The notes under the pieces were generated by a model that made no database searches, was not told the origin of the DNA, and saw only the letters and a program-made list of their open reading frames with translations. From assembly GCA_023415835.1 (NCBI GenBank), contig JAEZJK010000089.1:1-45913 (forward strand): 45,913 bases of DNA, read 5' to 3'. The DNA is from Bacillota bacterium (GTDB lineage Bacteria; Bacillota; UBA4882; UBA8346). The position numbers and the translations under genes are program-made. Of this stretch, positions 16,147 to 23,837 are shown piece after piece (within the stretch, counting starts at the first letter, position 1; every line of letters begins with the position of its first letter).

Positions 16147-16956
16147 GTGAGATTTAAACCGGATTTTAATATCCTGGAAAATGACTTTCCAAACGGATAT
16201 TATTTTTTGTTTTATAATGGCGAACTTTTAATCAATGGGGAAGATGGCGAAGATCGGATTCCGGTTATCTCCGATTTTAAAAAAATAGGATTTGAACCGG
16301 ATCAGATCATAAAGATCGGATCTTTTGAAGCTAAAGGATGTTATGCTGCCAACTTAGTGAATAGTGCTATACCGGATGGTTTTAATTTTATACATTTACG
16401 ACAGCTATATGGTATCATCGACGAAGAATTGTTCTGGATTGCCTGCCGCGGGCTCCATTTATTAAACTGGGTGGGAAAGAACAAGTTTTGTGGTTGCTGC
16501 GGGTCGCCCCTGGTTGGATTGGCTGAAGAACATGCTTTAAAATGCGCCGCTTGCGGCCAGATTACCTACCCGCGTATTTCTCCGGCGGTGATCGTCGCTG
16601 TTATCAAAGACAATCAAATTCTTTTGGCGCGTTCCGGTCGGTTTACATCAGCTATGTATAGCGTACTGGTGGGATTTGTCGAACCCGGAGAGTCGCTGGA
16701 GGACTGCGTTAAGCGGGAGATCCGCGAGGAAGTCGGTATTGAAGTCCAGGATATTGAGTATTTCTCCAGCCAGCCTTGGCCCTTTCCGGATTCGTTGATG
16801 GTTGGCTTTACGGCTCGGTATGCGGCAGGGGAGATTGCCATCGATCATAAGGAAATTATGGAGGCGGCCTGGTTCACGGCGGACAATCTTCCGGAGCTTC
16901 CCGGTAAAGTTAGTATTGCCAGAAAGTTGATTGATTGGTTTGTTCAAGGGAATTAA
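16147..16956 (+). CDS. nudC: NADH pyrophosphatase NudC (RNA deNADding enzyme)
   Basis: The product (269 residues) has the NudC layout. A zinc ribbon (FCGCCGSPL with LKCAACGQ) is followed by a Nudix box (GFVEPGESLEDC, then REIREEVGIEV, about residues 176-198). The family-specific SQPWPFPDSLM segment, diagnostic for NAD(H)-cleaving Nudix proteins, comes next. NudC hydrolyses NADH to NMNH and AMP and removes NAD caps from RNA. The GTG at 16147 is preferred, with AGGTGG about 8 nt upstream. An in-frame GTG at 16135 would add four residues and has no binding site. The gene is single. A GC-rich hairpin separates it from the convergent dehydrogenase gene. Confidence 0.9.
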   Translation: MRFKPDFNILENDFPNGYYFLFYNGELLINGEDGEDRIPVISDFKKIGFEPDQIIKIGSFEAKGCYAANLVNSAIPDGFNFIHLRQLYGIIDEELFWIACRGLHLLNWVGKNKFCGCCGSPLVGLAEEHALKCAACGQITYPRISPAVIVAVIKDNQILLARSGRFTSAMYSVLVGFVEPGESLEDCVKREIREEVGIEVQDIEYFSSQPWPFPDSLMVGFTARYAAGEIAIDHKEIMEAAWFTADNLPELPGKVSIARKLIDWFVQGN

Positions 16957-16992
16957 CAAAGACCATGTCATATGGAGCAATCTTTGCATAGC

Positions 16993-17025
16993 GTGCGCCG
17001 CCTTCCCACTGGGGAGGCGGCGCAC
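16993..17025. terminator. GC-rich 15-bp hairpin between convergent genes
   Basis: The arms 16993-17007 and 17011-17025 pair over 15 positions (one G-T) with a 3-nt loop. There is no T tract on either strand. It probably acts as a bidirectional 3' end for nudC and the opposing dehydrogenase gene. Confidence 0.6.
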
Positions 17026-17042
17026 AATGTACTTGATAATCT

Positions 17043-18398
17043 TTAATACTTCAAAACCTTGGCGGCTAGTTCATCCAAAACGCCGATTTCGTCAGCGGTT
17101 TTAAAGATGGTATAACGGTTGCGGTAATCCTTCGCACAAAACAGGGTATCCTCTAGTAAGGAATCATCGATCCCGATTTCAGCGGCGGTTATCGGGGAAC
17201 CGAGCCGTTGAAAAATCGCCTTCACCTCGGGCCAGGACGGAACCAAGGCCACCTCTTTCTTGATAAGATCGAAATTATTGATGAAAGCGTCGATTCTACG
17301 TTCTTGCTCTTCCCAGGTAAGAAAGTCGTCTGGGTTCTCCTTGATAATCGCCGCCCCAAACTTCGGCCCGTATTTTTCGAAAATCAGTTTTTCCCGGGCT
17401 TCCCTTGTCAACCGCTTCTGCTTAATCTCCGCCTTGTTTAAGGTGGCGGGGTCTAACTTTAAAAACTCCTCATAGAATTTAGCTGCATATCCGGTAGCTA
17501 CCCCAACTGCGGTTCCGTGGCTGGGGGCGTCTTCTTTGCGGAGTAATTTCATCATTTCCCAGTAATGGGCCATGTTGTGTTCGACCGAGGCCACCGGCCG
17601 GGTATTGCCGATGATTAAAATCGTCATTCCGGCCAATATCAAGGCTTCAATCAAACTTTGGACTCCTGCCTCAGTCTGCGCTTTAATACCATCGATATTG
17701 TCCACGCATTTTCGAACCGCTTGATCGACAATATTCACCGCTACCGGGCAATAGGTTTCGTTATTGATAATCCGGCCAACTCGCCAATCGGCGATGGCGA
17801 TGTATTTGCCTAGCACGTCCCCGAAACCGGAAATAAGCATCGGATAGGGGGCGTTGCGCATGATGTCCAAATCGCAGATTAATACTCTGGGACAAACTGC
17901 AGGTTTGTTCACTTTTAAGCCCCGGTTTAATAAAGGCGCCACTACTGAAGTATATCCATCCATGGAAGGCGCAGTGCCCACGCTGACAAAAGGCTTTTGA
18001 GTATTGACCGCAATGTACCGGGTCAAGTCGTTGATCGACCCGGAGCCCACCGCGATCAGGAAGTCGGTCTGTTTCTCCATGGCGTACAAGATTTCTCCCA
18101 GGGCCGACTCGTCCGGTTCCAATTCCTTTTCCCGTTCTAATAAACATAAGGAGATGGAATAGCCAGCCCGTTGTAAAAGTTCTTCTACCCTTTTACCAGC
18201 GATTTTATAGGTGATCTGATCAGCCACCAACACGGCGTTTTTGCCGAAGTTTCGGGAACCGATATAGCCGACGCAATTATCGATAATATTCGATCCGATA
18301 TAAATATCAATATCAGGCTTCTCATGGGGCATTCCACAATCACATTCAAGCTCCGGGAGAACTAGCTGATGATGGTCATATTCAATTTTGACAGGCAT
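17043..18398 (-). CDS. sn-glycerol-1-phosphate dehydrogenase (AraM/EgsA type)
   Basis: The 451-residue product belongs to the iron/zinc-containing alcohol dehydrogenase superfamily, in the AraM/EgsA branch. The NAD(P) site is in AVGSGSINDLTRY (about 115-127), followed by GTAPSMDGYTS. Metal-binding candidates are ASVEHNMAHYWEM and APSHGTAVGVATGY. AraM-type enzymes reduce dihydroxyacetone phosphate to sn-glycerol-1-phosphate. In Bacillus this feeds heptaprenylglyceryl phosphate synthesis, and related proteins occur in sugar operons. The ATG has a perfect AGGAGG site. The gene stands alone with its own promoter upstream. No PcrB/GGGPS partner is seen in the window. Confidence 0.85.
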   Translation of the reverse strand: MPVKIEYDHHQLVLPELECDCGMPHEKPDIDIYIGSNIIDNCVGYIGSRNFGKNAVLVADQITYKIAGKRVEELLQRAGYSISLCLLEREKELEPDESALGEILYAMEKQTDFLIAVGSGSINDLTRYIAVNTQKPFVSVGTAPSMDGYTSVVAPLLNRGLKVNKPAVCPRVLICDLDIMRNAPYPMLISGFGDVLGKYIAIADWRVGRIINNETYCPVAVNIVDQAVRKCVDNIDGIKAQTEAGVQSLIEALILAGMTILIIGNTRPVASVEHNMAHYWEMMKLLRKEDAPSHGTAVGVATGYAAKFYEEFLKLDPATLNKAEIKQKRLTREAREKLIFEKYGPKFGAAIIKENPDDFLTWEEQERRIDAFINNFDLIKKEVALVPSWPEVKAIFQRLGSPITAAEIGIDDSLLEDTLFCAKDYRNRYTIFKTADEIGVLDELAAKVLKY

Positions 18399-18510
18399 GT
18401 ACTCCTCCTTTTGACTTACAAATCACTAAAAATGAAAAAAAGATCAAAACAAGCGCCTCTTCAACACCGGATTGATCTAGTTTCACTTTAAGACCTAAAT
18501 ATTTAATAAT

Positions 18511-18540
18511 ATATTAATTTAAAAAGGAGCCCATTGTCAA
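18511..18540 (-). promoter_or_regulatory. Promoter of the glycerol-1-phosphate dehydrogenase gene
   Basis: On the - strand TTGACA (18535-18540) and TAATAT (18511-18516) are spaced 18 bp apart, giving a leader of about 105 nt. The rest of the divergent gap to 18786 holds no ORF with a binding site. Confidence 0.6.
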
Positions 18541-18786
18541 GTAATCGGTACAAATACCTGAAGGTAAAGAAATTATTATCCTTTAACCGCTCGGGCGGCA
18601 AATAACAGACTCAAATTAAAAGGTCTATGCCATATGCAGGAAATCCAAGTAATTTATTAGAAATATAATATAAACCATCTGTTGTAACTATTACTTATAT
18701 TTAGGAAATTTATAATATGCAAATAACCGGCTATCACGCTAAATATTTCGCTTAAGATTAACGAATACCGAAAAAGGGAGACTACC

Positions 18787-19581
18787 TTGAAGAAAACGGT
18801 AGAAAAAACTGGTTATTTTTTTGTGGATGAATCGGGGGATACCACATTTTATGATAAAACCGGTAATTTCATTGTTAATACAGCAGGTTGTTCTCCAATA
18901 TTAATCATGGGGTTTGTTAGTTGCGAAGACCCCCAAATAATTAGGGGGAAATTGAAGGAACTAAGGAACCAATTGATAAATGATCCTTATTTGCAAGGTA
19001 TTAACTCAATGGAAAAGACAAAGATTGCTTTTCATGCAAAAGATGATTGCTCTGAAGTAAGGCAAGCAGTTTTTAAGTTGCTTTCCGTAATGGATATCAA
19101 GGCTCAAATTGTAGTGGCGCGTAAGACGGTCTCGGTATTTAAAAAATTTGACGGCAACGCCAACAAACTTTATGATCATCTGATAACGGTGCTTTTCAAA
19201 AATAAACTTCATACTTCGAGTGATAATCGGATTTATTTTGCGACGCGTGGTAATAGAAAACGGCAGAAACCGCTGGAAGAGGCCATCCAAAAATCGCGCC
19301 AGGCTTTTGAAGATAAATGGAAAACACAAGTCAAAAGTGAAATCCGCATCTTTGCGCAAACGCCTTCGGATGAACCATGTTTACAAGTGGTCGATTATTT
19401 GAATTGGTCGGTTTACAGGGCGTATACTACAGGTGAAATGCGGTATTTTAACGCGATTCGGGATAAAATCAGCTTGTTGGTTGATTTATATGATACCGCA
19501 AAACCCCGATGGGGCAATTTTTATAACCGTAGGAATGAATTCGAAATAAATAAAACAAGCCCTTTGCAGCTAGGGACGTGA
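18787..19581 (+). CDS. DUF3800 domain protein
   Basis: The 264-residue product carries the DUF3800 N-terminal signature YFFVDESGD (residues 10-18) and the C-terminal LQVVDYLNWSVYRAY. The two acidic motifs suggest a nuclease-like RNase H fold. DUF3800 genes are frequent in phage, plasmid and defence neighbourhoods, but the molecular role is not established. The start is TTG with GGGAG about 8 nt upstream. The next gene is the remnant of a type III DNA methyltransferase, which supports an accessory or defence origin. Confidence 0.75.
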   Translation: MKKTVEKTGYFFVDESGDTTFYDKTGNFIVNTAGCSPILIMGFVSCEDPQIIRGKLKELRNQLINDPYLQGINSMEKTKIAFHAKDDCSEVRQAVFKLLSVMDIKAQIVVARKTVSVFKKFDGNANKLYDHLITVLFKNKLHTSSDNRIYFATRGNRKRQKPLEEAIQKSRQAFEDKWKTQVKSEIRIFAQTPSDEPCLQVVDYLNWSVYRAYTTGEMRYFNAIRDKISLLVDLYDTAKPRWGNFYNRRNEFEINKTSPLQLGT

Positions 19582-19651
19582 TGTCCGCACGGCATGAAGC
19601 CGACTTTCGCATACAAAGGACTCATTAATTTTATATCTATTTTCCCCCTTA

Positions 19652-19674
19652 GTATACACCAATTTGGTGCATAC
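19652..19674. promoter_or_regulatory. 23-bp palindrome upstream of the methyltransferase remnant
   Basis: GTATACACCA and TGGTGCATAC are inverted copies with one mismatch around a 3-bp centre. No T tract follows, so an operator is more likely than a terminator. The regulator is unknown. Confidence 0.5.
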
Positions 19675-19714
19675 ATCAATAATTAAATCAACTTGAGAGA
19701 AGGAGCTGGACGTT

Positions 19715-19936
19715 ATGCCAAATAAACTCGAACTTACCTGGATTGGTAAAGACCAGCAACCACGGCTTGAACCTCGTATTCTCATCGAAGACCCGTCGAA
19801 ATCTTACGGAGATAAAAACTCCGAAAATATGCTGATTTATGGGGGTAATCTGTTGGCTTTAAAAGCTTTGGAGCAGGATTTTGCGCCGGGTAGAGGCCGG
19901 GAGAGGGGTGATTTTAGACCCAAGAGCCGGTTTTAA
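19715..19936 (+). pseudogene. 5' remnant of a type III restriction-modification DNA methyltransferase (Mod)
   Basis: The first 57 codons read as the N-terminus of a type III Mod / adenine-specific methyltransferase. KLELTWIGK, LEPRILIEDPSKSYG and NMLIYGGNLLALKAL are characteristic of the segment just before the SAM and DPPY catalytic motifs. After LEQDFA (about position 19885) homology stops and the frame runs 17 codons into unrelated DNA. All catalytic motifs are missing. A good GAGAAGGAG site precedes the ATG, so a 74-residue peptide may still be made. The rest of mod and the res gene are absent, which points to a deletion. Confidence 0.75.
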
Positions 19937-19946
19937 CCGGGTTGAC

Positions 19947-19982
19947 AAAAAACGGAGCCGTGGGGTTTCAGCCCCGTGGCTC
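19947..19982 (-). terminator. Terminator of the AbrB-like gene
   Basis: On the - strand a GAGCC...GGGG stem pairs with CCCC...GGCTC around a short loop, with an AC/AC internal mismatch. It runs straight into GTTTTTTG, 16 bp after the AbrB-like stop codon. Confidence 0.65.
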
Positions 19983-19997
19983 TCTGCTATTCCAAAC

Positions 19998-20242
19998 TCA
20001 CAAGTTCTTCAATTCTTCCAAACAATTCAGACAAACTTTCTTCCCATGGACATTTTTCAAACCTTCGGCATTTCCACAAAACAAACAGTCGGGTAGGTAT
20101 TTTTTAAGGACAATTTCATTGCCGTCCACAAAAACTTCTAGAGGAACGCCTTTATCGATACTCATAGTATAGCGAAACTCCGTTGGTAAATTTATTTTTC
20201 CCCATTCATCAAGATGTCTTGTTATTCCTATTGATTGTTCAT
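19998..20242 (-). pseudogene. AbrB/SpoVT-family regulator, frameshifted near the start
   Basis: The - strand encodes RHLDEWGKINLPTEF, then DKGVPLEVFVDGNEIVLKKY, a clear AbrB swapped-hairpin DNA-binding domain. A C-terminal DCLFCGN...KVCLNCLEEL zinc-finger-like tail like that of clostridial AbrB proteins follows. The only good start, an ATG at 20240-20242 behind AGAGAGG, reads MNNQ and then TAG. The AbrB frame is one base off and opens only downstream. The span is 245 nt, not a multiple of three. Trp and Asn replace normally hydrophobic positions in the first strand. This is probably a decayed gene, although a sequencing error would give a similar picture. Confidence 0.7.
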
Positions 20243-20403
20243 AGTCTTAACCTCTCTTAAATGATAACTTACTTATAAACTGATTTTACCAAACCCCCAA
20301 ATTAATTCCAACTTTTTATTTATTTCTGCAGGAATAGGTTAACATATCTAGAAAATTATATTTATTCTTTTTTCCGCAAAATTCTAGTGAAGGAGGTGAA
20401 AAC

Positions 20404-20499
20404 ATGTTTTCTGCTCTTTCATCCAGAATCCACAAAACCGGACCCTTTCTACCAATAATCCTCATCTTGTTGTTAACCTTGGCCTCCGCCGCTGGGTAA
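20404..20499 (+). CDS. Short membrane peptide (31 aa), unknown
   Basis: An ideal site, AGGAGGTGAA, lies 5-8 nt before the ATG. The 31-residue product has a basic N-terminus (SRIHKTG) and one hydrophobic helix (FLPIILILLLTLASA), so it should insert in the membrane. It ends at TAA 20497-20499. The same frame continues without other stops for 26 more codons. I do not recognise the peptide. The binding site and the GC-rich codons argue that it is, or recently was, translated. Confidence 0.5.
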   Translation: MFSALSSRIHKTGPFLPIILILLLTLASAAG

Positions 20500-20580
20500 G
20501 GCATCATCAAAGTGAAGGCGGAAATGGCGATCAATGCGGCGCTGGCGGTGTTGGTAAAAGCGATCAAAGCGGTCGCGTAG
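20500..20580 (+). other. In-frame continuation after the TAA: Ala/Lys amphipathic segment
   Basis: Directly after the stop of the short membrane peptide, the same frame encodes 26 residues (GIIKVKAEM, then AINAALAVLVKAIKAVA) ending at TAG. An internal ATG at 20524 would give an 18-residue amphipathic helix. Either a 57-residue ancestral protein was split by a nonsense mutation, or this is a second small peptide. There is no strong binding site for the internal ATG. Confidence 0.35.
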
Positions 20581-20634
20581 AGAGGGAATTGGGATTGGTA
20601 AAAGGATTAATTGAAATTAAACTGCTTCATTGAA

Positions 20635-20696
20635 AAAATGTAAAGGTTAGATTCGAAAATTTAAAGGTTAGATTTTTAAAATGTAAAGGTTAGATT
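20635..20696 (+). repeat. Three 21-22-bp direct repeats (iteron-like)
   Basis: The core TAAAGGTTAGATT occurs at 20641, 20662 and 20684, each preceded by AAAAT or a close variant, giving periods of 21 and 22 bp (two helical turns). They sit about 120 bp upstream of the HU-like gene, on the same face of the helix, as expected for a cooperatively bound protein. Confidence 0.65.
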
Positions 20697-20812
20697 TCAA
20701 AATTTCTTTGGCTCAATTTTGGGCGGCGGGGAGGCTCTCCGAAAAGGATGTTTTATCGACAACCACCTCGCCCGGTTCCCAAAATGAATAATTATCAAAG
20801 GAGGATTTTAAT

Positions 20813-21205
20813 ATGGCAAAAAAAATTCAAGCATGGGTGGAGTTTGGACCGCGTCTGGAAGCGACCGTTCCGATGAAGAACGAAGAACTGATCGAGAACA
20901 TCGTCGCCGCCACTAATCAGAGCCGTGGCAGCGTGCTGGCGGTCCTATCCGAATTGGACGTGCAGATTGAGGCCGCGCTCAAGGCCGGGCGGATCGTCCA
21001 CTTGCCCAACGGCACCCATTACAAAGCCACTGGCAAGAAAGACGGTTCCATTAATATTGACGTACGCGTCAACCCCGATCTGGACAAGCGGATCAACTCC
21101 GACTTTCGCGGCAAATGGGTCAACTCCGCCAATATCGGCAAGAGCGAGGCCGAGATCATCTCGTTCTGGAACGAAGCGCACCCTGACGATCCGGTCGAAG
21201 TATAA
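20813..21205 (+). CDS. HU/IHF-like DNA-binding protein (HU-HIG type)
   Basis: The 130-residue product resembles the HU-HIG family rather than classical HU. It starts AKKIQAWVEFGPRLEA, has an HU-type helical pair (NEELIENIVAATNQSRGSVLAVLSELD is its central region, about residues 23-50), then IVHLPNGTHYKATGKKDGSINIDVRVNPDLD as the beta arm region. It probably binds or bends DNA. It has a perfect AAGGAGG site and its own terminator. Its GC-rich codons differ from the AT-rich flanks, suggesting transfer. The iteron-like repeats upstream are candidate binding sites. Confidence 0.7.
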   Translation: MAKKIQAWVEFGPRLEATVPMKNEELIENIVAATNQSRGSVLAVLSELDVQIEAALKAGRIVHLPNGTHYKATGKKDGSINIDVRVNPDLDKRINSDFRGKWVNSANIGKSEAEIISFWNEAHPDDPVEV

Positions 21206-21214
21206 TACGGTAGG

Positions 21215-21239
21215 GGCTGCCTAAAAGGGCAGCCTTTTT
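21215..21239 (+). terminator. Terminator of the HU-like gene
   Basis: GGCTGCC pairs perfectly with GGCAGCC across a 6-nt loop, followed by TTTTT. Confidence 0.9.
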
Positions 21240-21284
21240 CGCCTCACCCCTTCATCGACTATTGGGGTTTGATGGAACCCGGTT

Positions 21285-21468
21285 GCCGCTCCCCTCTCCA
21301 TGCTGTTGGTTTTTCCGGATGTTTTGGAGAGGGGAAGTATGGTCGATTCGGGTTTCCGTTTTTTATTTTTGATAGGCCATAATGGAAAGTTCCTAAAACC
21401 ACCGGAAAATCATGCTCCCCCTCTCCAAACATTCAAAAACGGCAATCGTTAATGGAGAGGGGAGCGGC
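21285..21468. repeat. 184-bp element with perfect 17-bp inverted ends
   Basis: 21285-21301 is exactly complementary to 21452-21468. Internal copies of the same GGAGAGGGG/CCCCTCTCC core at 21325-21335 and 21416-21427 let it fold as two hairpins or as one long nested stem. It contains no ORF. It looks like a non-autonomous mobile element or a BIME-like palindromic cluster. The DNA from 21469 to 21606 shows nothing else. Confidence 0.65.
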
Positions 21469-21621
21469 ATTATAATAACTAAGGCTGCTCAGGTATCTGG
21501 CGAGGTGAGGCGGTTTTTGGCATCGTTATCTGGAGCCGATGATTTATTGCCCGATAAAAACTTTCCAGAGTAATACTTCATTGCCATTTGGGAAACCCTT
21601 TATATTGAGGAGGAATCTCGT

Positions 21622-22794
21622 TTGGTAATGAAAAAGAAGGCAGCAATTATTATTTTGGGGATGGCTTTTTCACTGATAATCTCACAATCCGGTCTTGCTT
21701 TTTCAATTGACGCCAGGGCCGCTGTGCTAATGGATCCTGCCTCGGGAAAAGTCCTTTTTGAACAGAATAAAGACCGGCGTTGGCCTCCGGCTAGTGTGAC
21801 CAAAGTGATGACAATGTTGTTGATCATGGAGGCTATTGATTCGGAAAGGGCCGGATGGTCCGATCCCATCCGCACCTCGGCGGTAGCCGCCGGAATGGGA
21901 GGTTCGCAGGTCTATCTGAAAGAAGGGGAAGAATTCCCATTATCGGAAATGTTTAAAGCGATCGCGGTGGTTTCGGCAAATGACGCCAGCACAGCGGTGG
22001 CGGAACATCTTTACGGGTCGGACAGGGATTTTATCGAGGCTATGAACGAGCGGGCCAAAAAATTGGGTTTAAAAAATACTCACTTCGCCAATGAAACCGG
22101 CCTCCCCAACCCGGATCATTATAGCAGCGCTTATGATTTGGCGGCCATCTCCCGGGAATTGTTAAAATACCCGGAAGTTCTAAAATACACTTCGATATGG
22201 GTGGATACTTTTCGCAATGGCGAATTTCAATTACGGAATACCAATGAATTAATAAGGGTTTATCGAGGGGCGGACGGGATAAAGACCGGGCATACCGAGG
22301 AAGCTAAATTTTGCCTTTCCGCCACTGCTAAAAAGGGCAATTTCCGTTTATTAAGCGTAATTTTAGGCGCAGCCAGCGACGCCAAACGGGTCGCTGAAAC
22401 CCGCCGCTTACTGGATTATGGTTATCGAAACTATCAATGGAAACCGATTAAAAACGCTGGTAAAGAGCTTGGAAAGGTTTATTTAAAACCGGCCCGTCCC
22501 GAAATGGTCCCGGTCAAGCTCAACGAGGACTTCGGTGTAATAGTGGAACGGGGCAGGGACAATTTGGTTGAAACAGAATTGGTTCCACTGGCTAATCTAA
22601 CATTTCCAATTAAAGCCGGGGGAAAAGTCGGCCTATTAAAAGCTATTTATCAGGGTGAAGTTCTGGCAGAGGCGCCGGTTTTTACAACAGAGGAGGTAAA
22701 ACAAGCTAACATTGTAGTTCGCGGTTGGAGATGGCTTCGTGATTTAATTCGGGGGTTCTTGAAGCGTAAAGGCGGGCAAAGTATAATATACTGA
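21622..22794 (+). CDS. D-alanyl-D-alanine carboxypeptidase (DacF/DacB type, S11)
   Basis: The 390-residue product is an S11 penicillin-binding protein. It has a signal peptide (KKKAAIIILGMAFSLIIS), the SxxK box S58-V-T-K61, the SxN box S118-A-N120 and the KTG box K221-T-G223. A C-terminal beta domain ends in an amphipathic, Arg/Lys-rich helix (WRWLRDLIRGFLKRK) that would anchor it to the membrane. It trims the terminal D-Ala of peptidoglycan stem peptides outside the cytoplasmic membrane. In spore-formers such enzymes often adjust cortex cross-linking. The start is TTG 7 nt after GAGGAGGA. A downstream ATG at 21628 is an alternative. Confidence 0.92.
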   Translation: MVMKKKAAIIILGMAFSLIISQSGLAFSIDARAAVLMDPASGKVLFEQNKDRRWPPASVTKVMTMLLIMEAIDSERAGWSDPIRTSAVAAGMGGSQVYLKEGEEFPLSEMFKAIAVVSANDASTAVAEHLYGSDRDFIEAMNERAKKLGLKNTHFANETGLPNPDHYSSAYDLAAISRELLKYPEVLKYTSIWVDTFRNGEFQLRNTNELIRVYRGADGIKTGHTEEAKFCLSATAKKGNFRLLSVILGAASDAKRVAETRRLLDYGYRNYQWKPIKNAGKELGKVYLKPARPEMVPVKLNEDFGVIVERGRDNLVETELVPLANLTFPIKAGGKVGLLKAIYQGEVLAEAPVFTTEEVKQANIVVRGWRWLRDLIRGFLKRKGGQSIIY

Positions 22795-22880
22795 AAATTT
22801 TCATCTTTCACCTGACTCAGCAAGACTGGGGCGGGGAGAATTTTGAAATAGCCTGGACATATTTTGAGGGAGGCATCAAA

Positions 22881-23837
22881 ATGAAAAAACCGATTAAGTT
22901 CAAAATAATAGTTATTTTCTTATTTGCACTATTGACGCTTGGTTTTTTTACCTCGGGTGTAAACGCAATGGGTTTACTCTTAGCCGGTTCCAAAGGGATC
23001 CGAGTAGCGGAGGTTCAAAAATACTTATTTCAGCTAAATTATTTAAGGGCAAGGCCTACCGGTTTTTATGGCAAATCAACCAAGGAAGCGGTTAAAGTTT
23101 TCCAAATCGAACATAACCTGACCGTTGACGGGGTGGTAGGGCCGATAACAATGAACGCCCTCCAGGAGGCGATTAGCGAACATAATAAGTTAGTTGAATA
23201 TACAGTAATACCTGGGGACGAATTAGAAGGAATCGCAGTTCAATATAAAACGGACGTAGCGTTAATTATGGCCCGTAACAACCTTCCGGACAAGCAGATT
23301 GTTGAAGGCCAGAAACTCTGGATCCCATCCGGAAAAAGTCAAGGGGTCAATCAAAATTCCCGTAACCGTCCCGGAGGAATTCAGGCTATACCTTGGTCGA
23401 TAGTAAATCAATTATGGAGAAACGGAGAAATCGCCCAAATCCTTGACCTCGAAACCGGTAAATCTTTTCAAGCCAAGCGTCTCTATGGCTATTACCACGC
23501 CGATGTGGAGCCTTTAACCAAAGAGGATACTAAAATTATGAAAGAAATTTATGGCGGTAAATGGAGTTGGGATCGGAGGGCGGTAGTGGTGCATGTGAGG
23601 AACCTCTACATTGCTGCTTCAATTAATGGTATGCCCCATGGGGGAGAGTCGATTTATAATAATGATTTTCAGGGGCAATTTTGCGCGCATTTTTTAGGGA
23701 GCAGGATTCACCAAACCGGTGGACTGGATCAGCTTCATCAAAAGATGATTGAACGGGCGAATGGCGCATCCTTGTTTTTAAACGATGAGGTAAAGCTAGA
23801 GGTAGCCCCGGCATTAGTTAATCAGGCAGAGAAGTGA
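22881..23837 (+). CDS. Secreted peptidoglycan-binding/LysM protein
   Basis: The 318-residue product has a signal peptide (residues 1-29), a PG_binding_1 domain (about 37-97: VAEVQKYLFQLNYL, then YGKSTKEAVKVFQ and VDGVVGPIT) and a LysM domain (about 107-150: YTVIPGDELEGIAVQY). A conserved C-terminal region follows, YHADVEPLTKEDT through NGMPHGGESIYNN and GQFCAHFLGSRIH. That last region is common in clostridial cell-wall proteins, but its activity is not established. The protein should sit on the cell wall or spore cortex. Its stop codon abuts the stop of the opposing gene, the pair forming TGATCA. Confidence 0.85.
   Translation: MKKPIKFKIIVIFLFALLTLGFFTSGVNAMGLLLAGSKGIRVAEVQKYLFQLNYLRARPTGFYGKSTKEAVKVFQIEHNLTVDGVVGPITMNALQEAISEHNKLVEYTVIPGDELEGIAVQYKTDVALIMARNNLPDKQIVEGQKLWIPSGKSQGVNQNSRNRPGGIQAIPWSIVNQLWRNGEIAQILDLETGKSFQAKRLYGYYHADVEPLTKEDTKIMKEIYGGKWSWDRRAVVVHVRNLYIAASINGMPHGGESIYNNDFQGQFCAHFLGSRIHQTGGLDQLHQKMIERANGASLFLNDEVKLEVAPALVNQAEK

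Noticed and set aside
16075..16155. 26-codon ATG ORF overlapping the start of nudC
   Set aside because: No convincing binding site, no recognisable product, and it overlaps nudC in another frame.
19942..20172. A 76-codon + strand ORF
   Set aside because: It is antisense to the AbrB-like gene, whose domain is clear on the - strand.
20316..20567. An 83-codon - strand ORF opposite the small membrane peptide
   Set aside because: It is the complement of the GCG-rich + strand frame and has no binding site. The + strand ORF has an ideal one.
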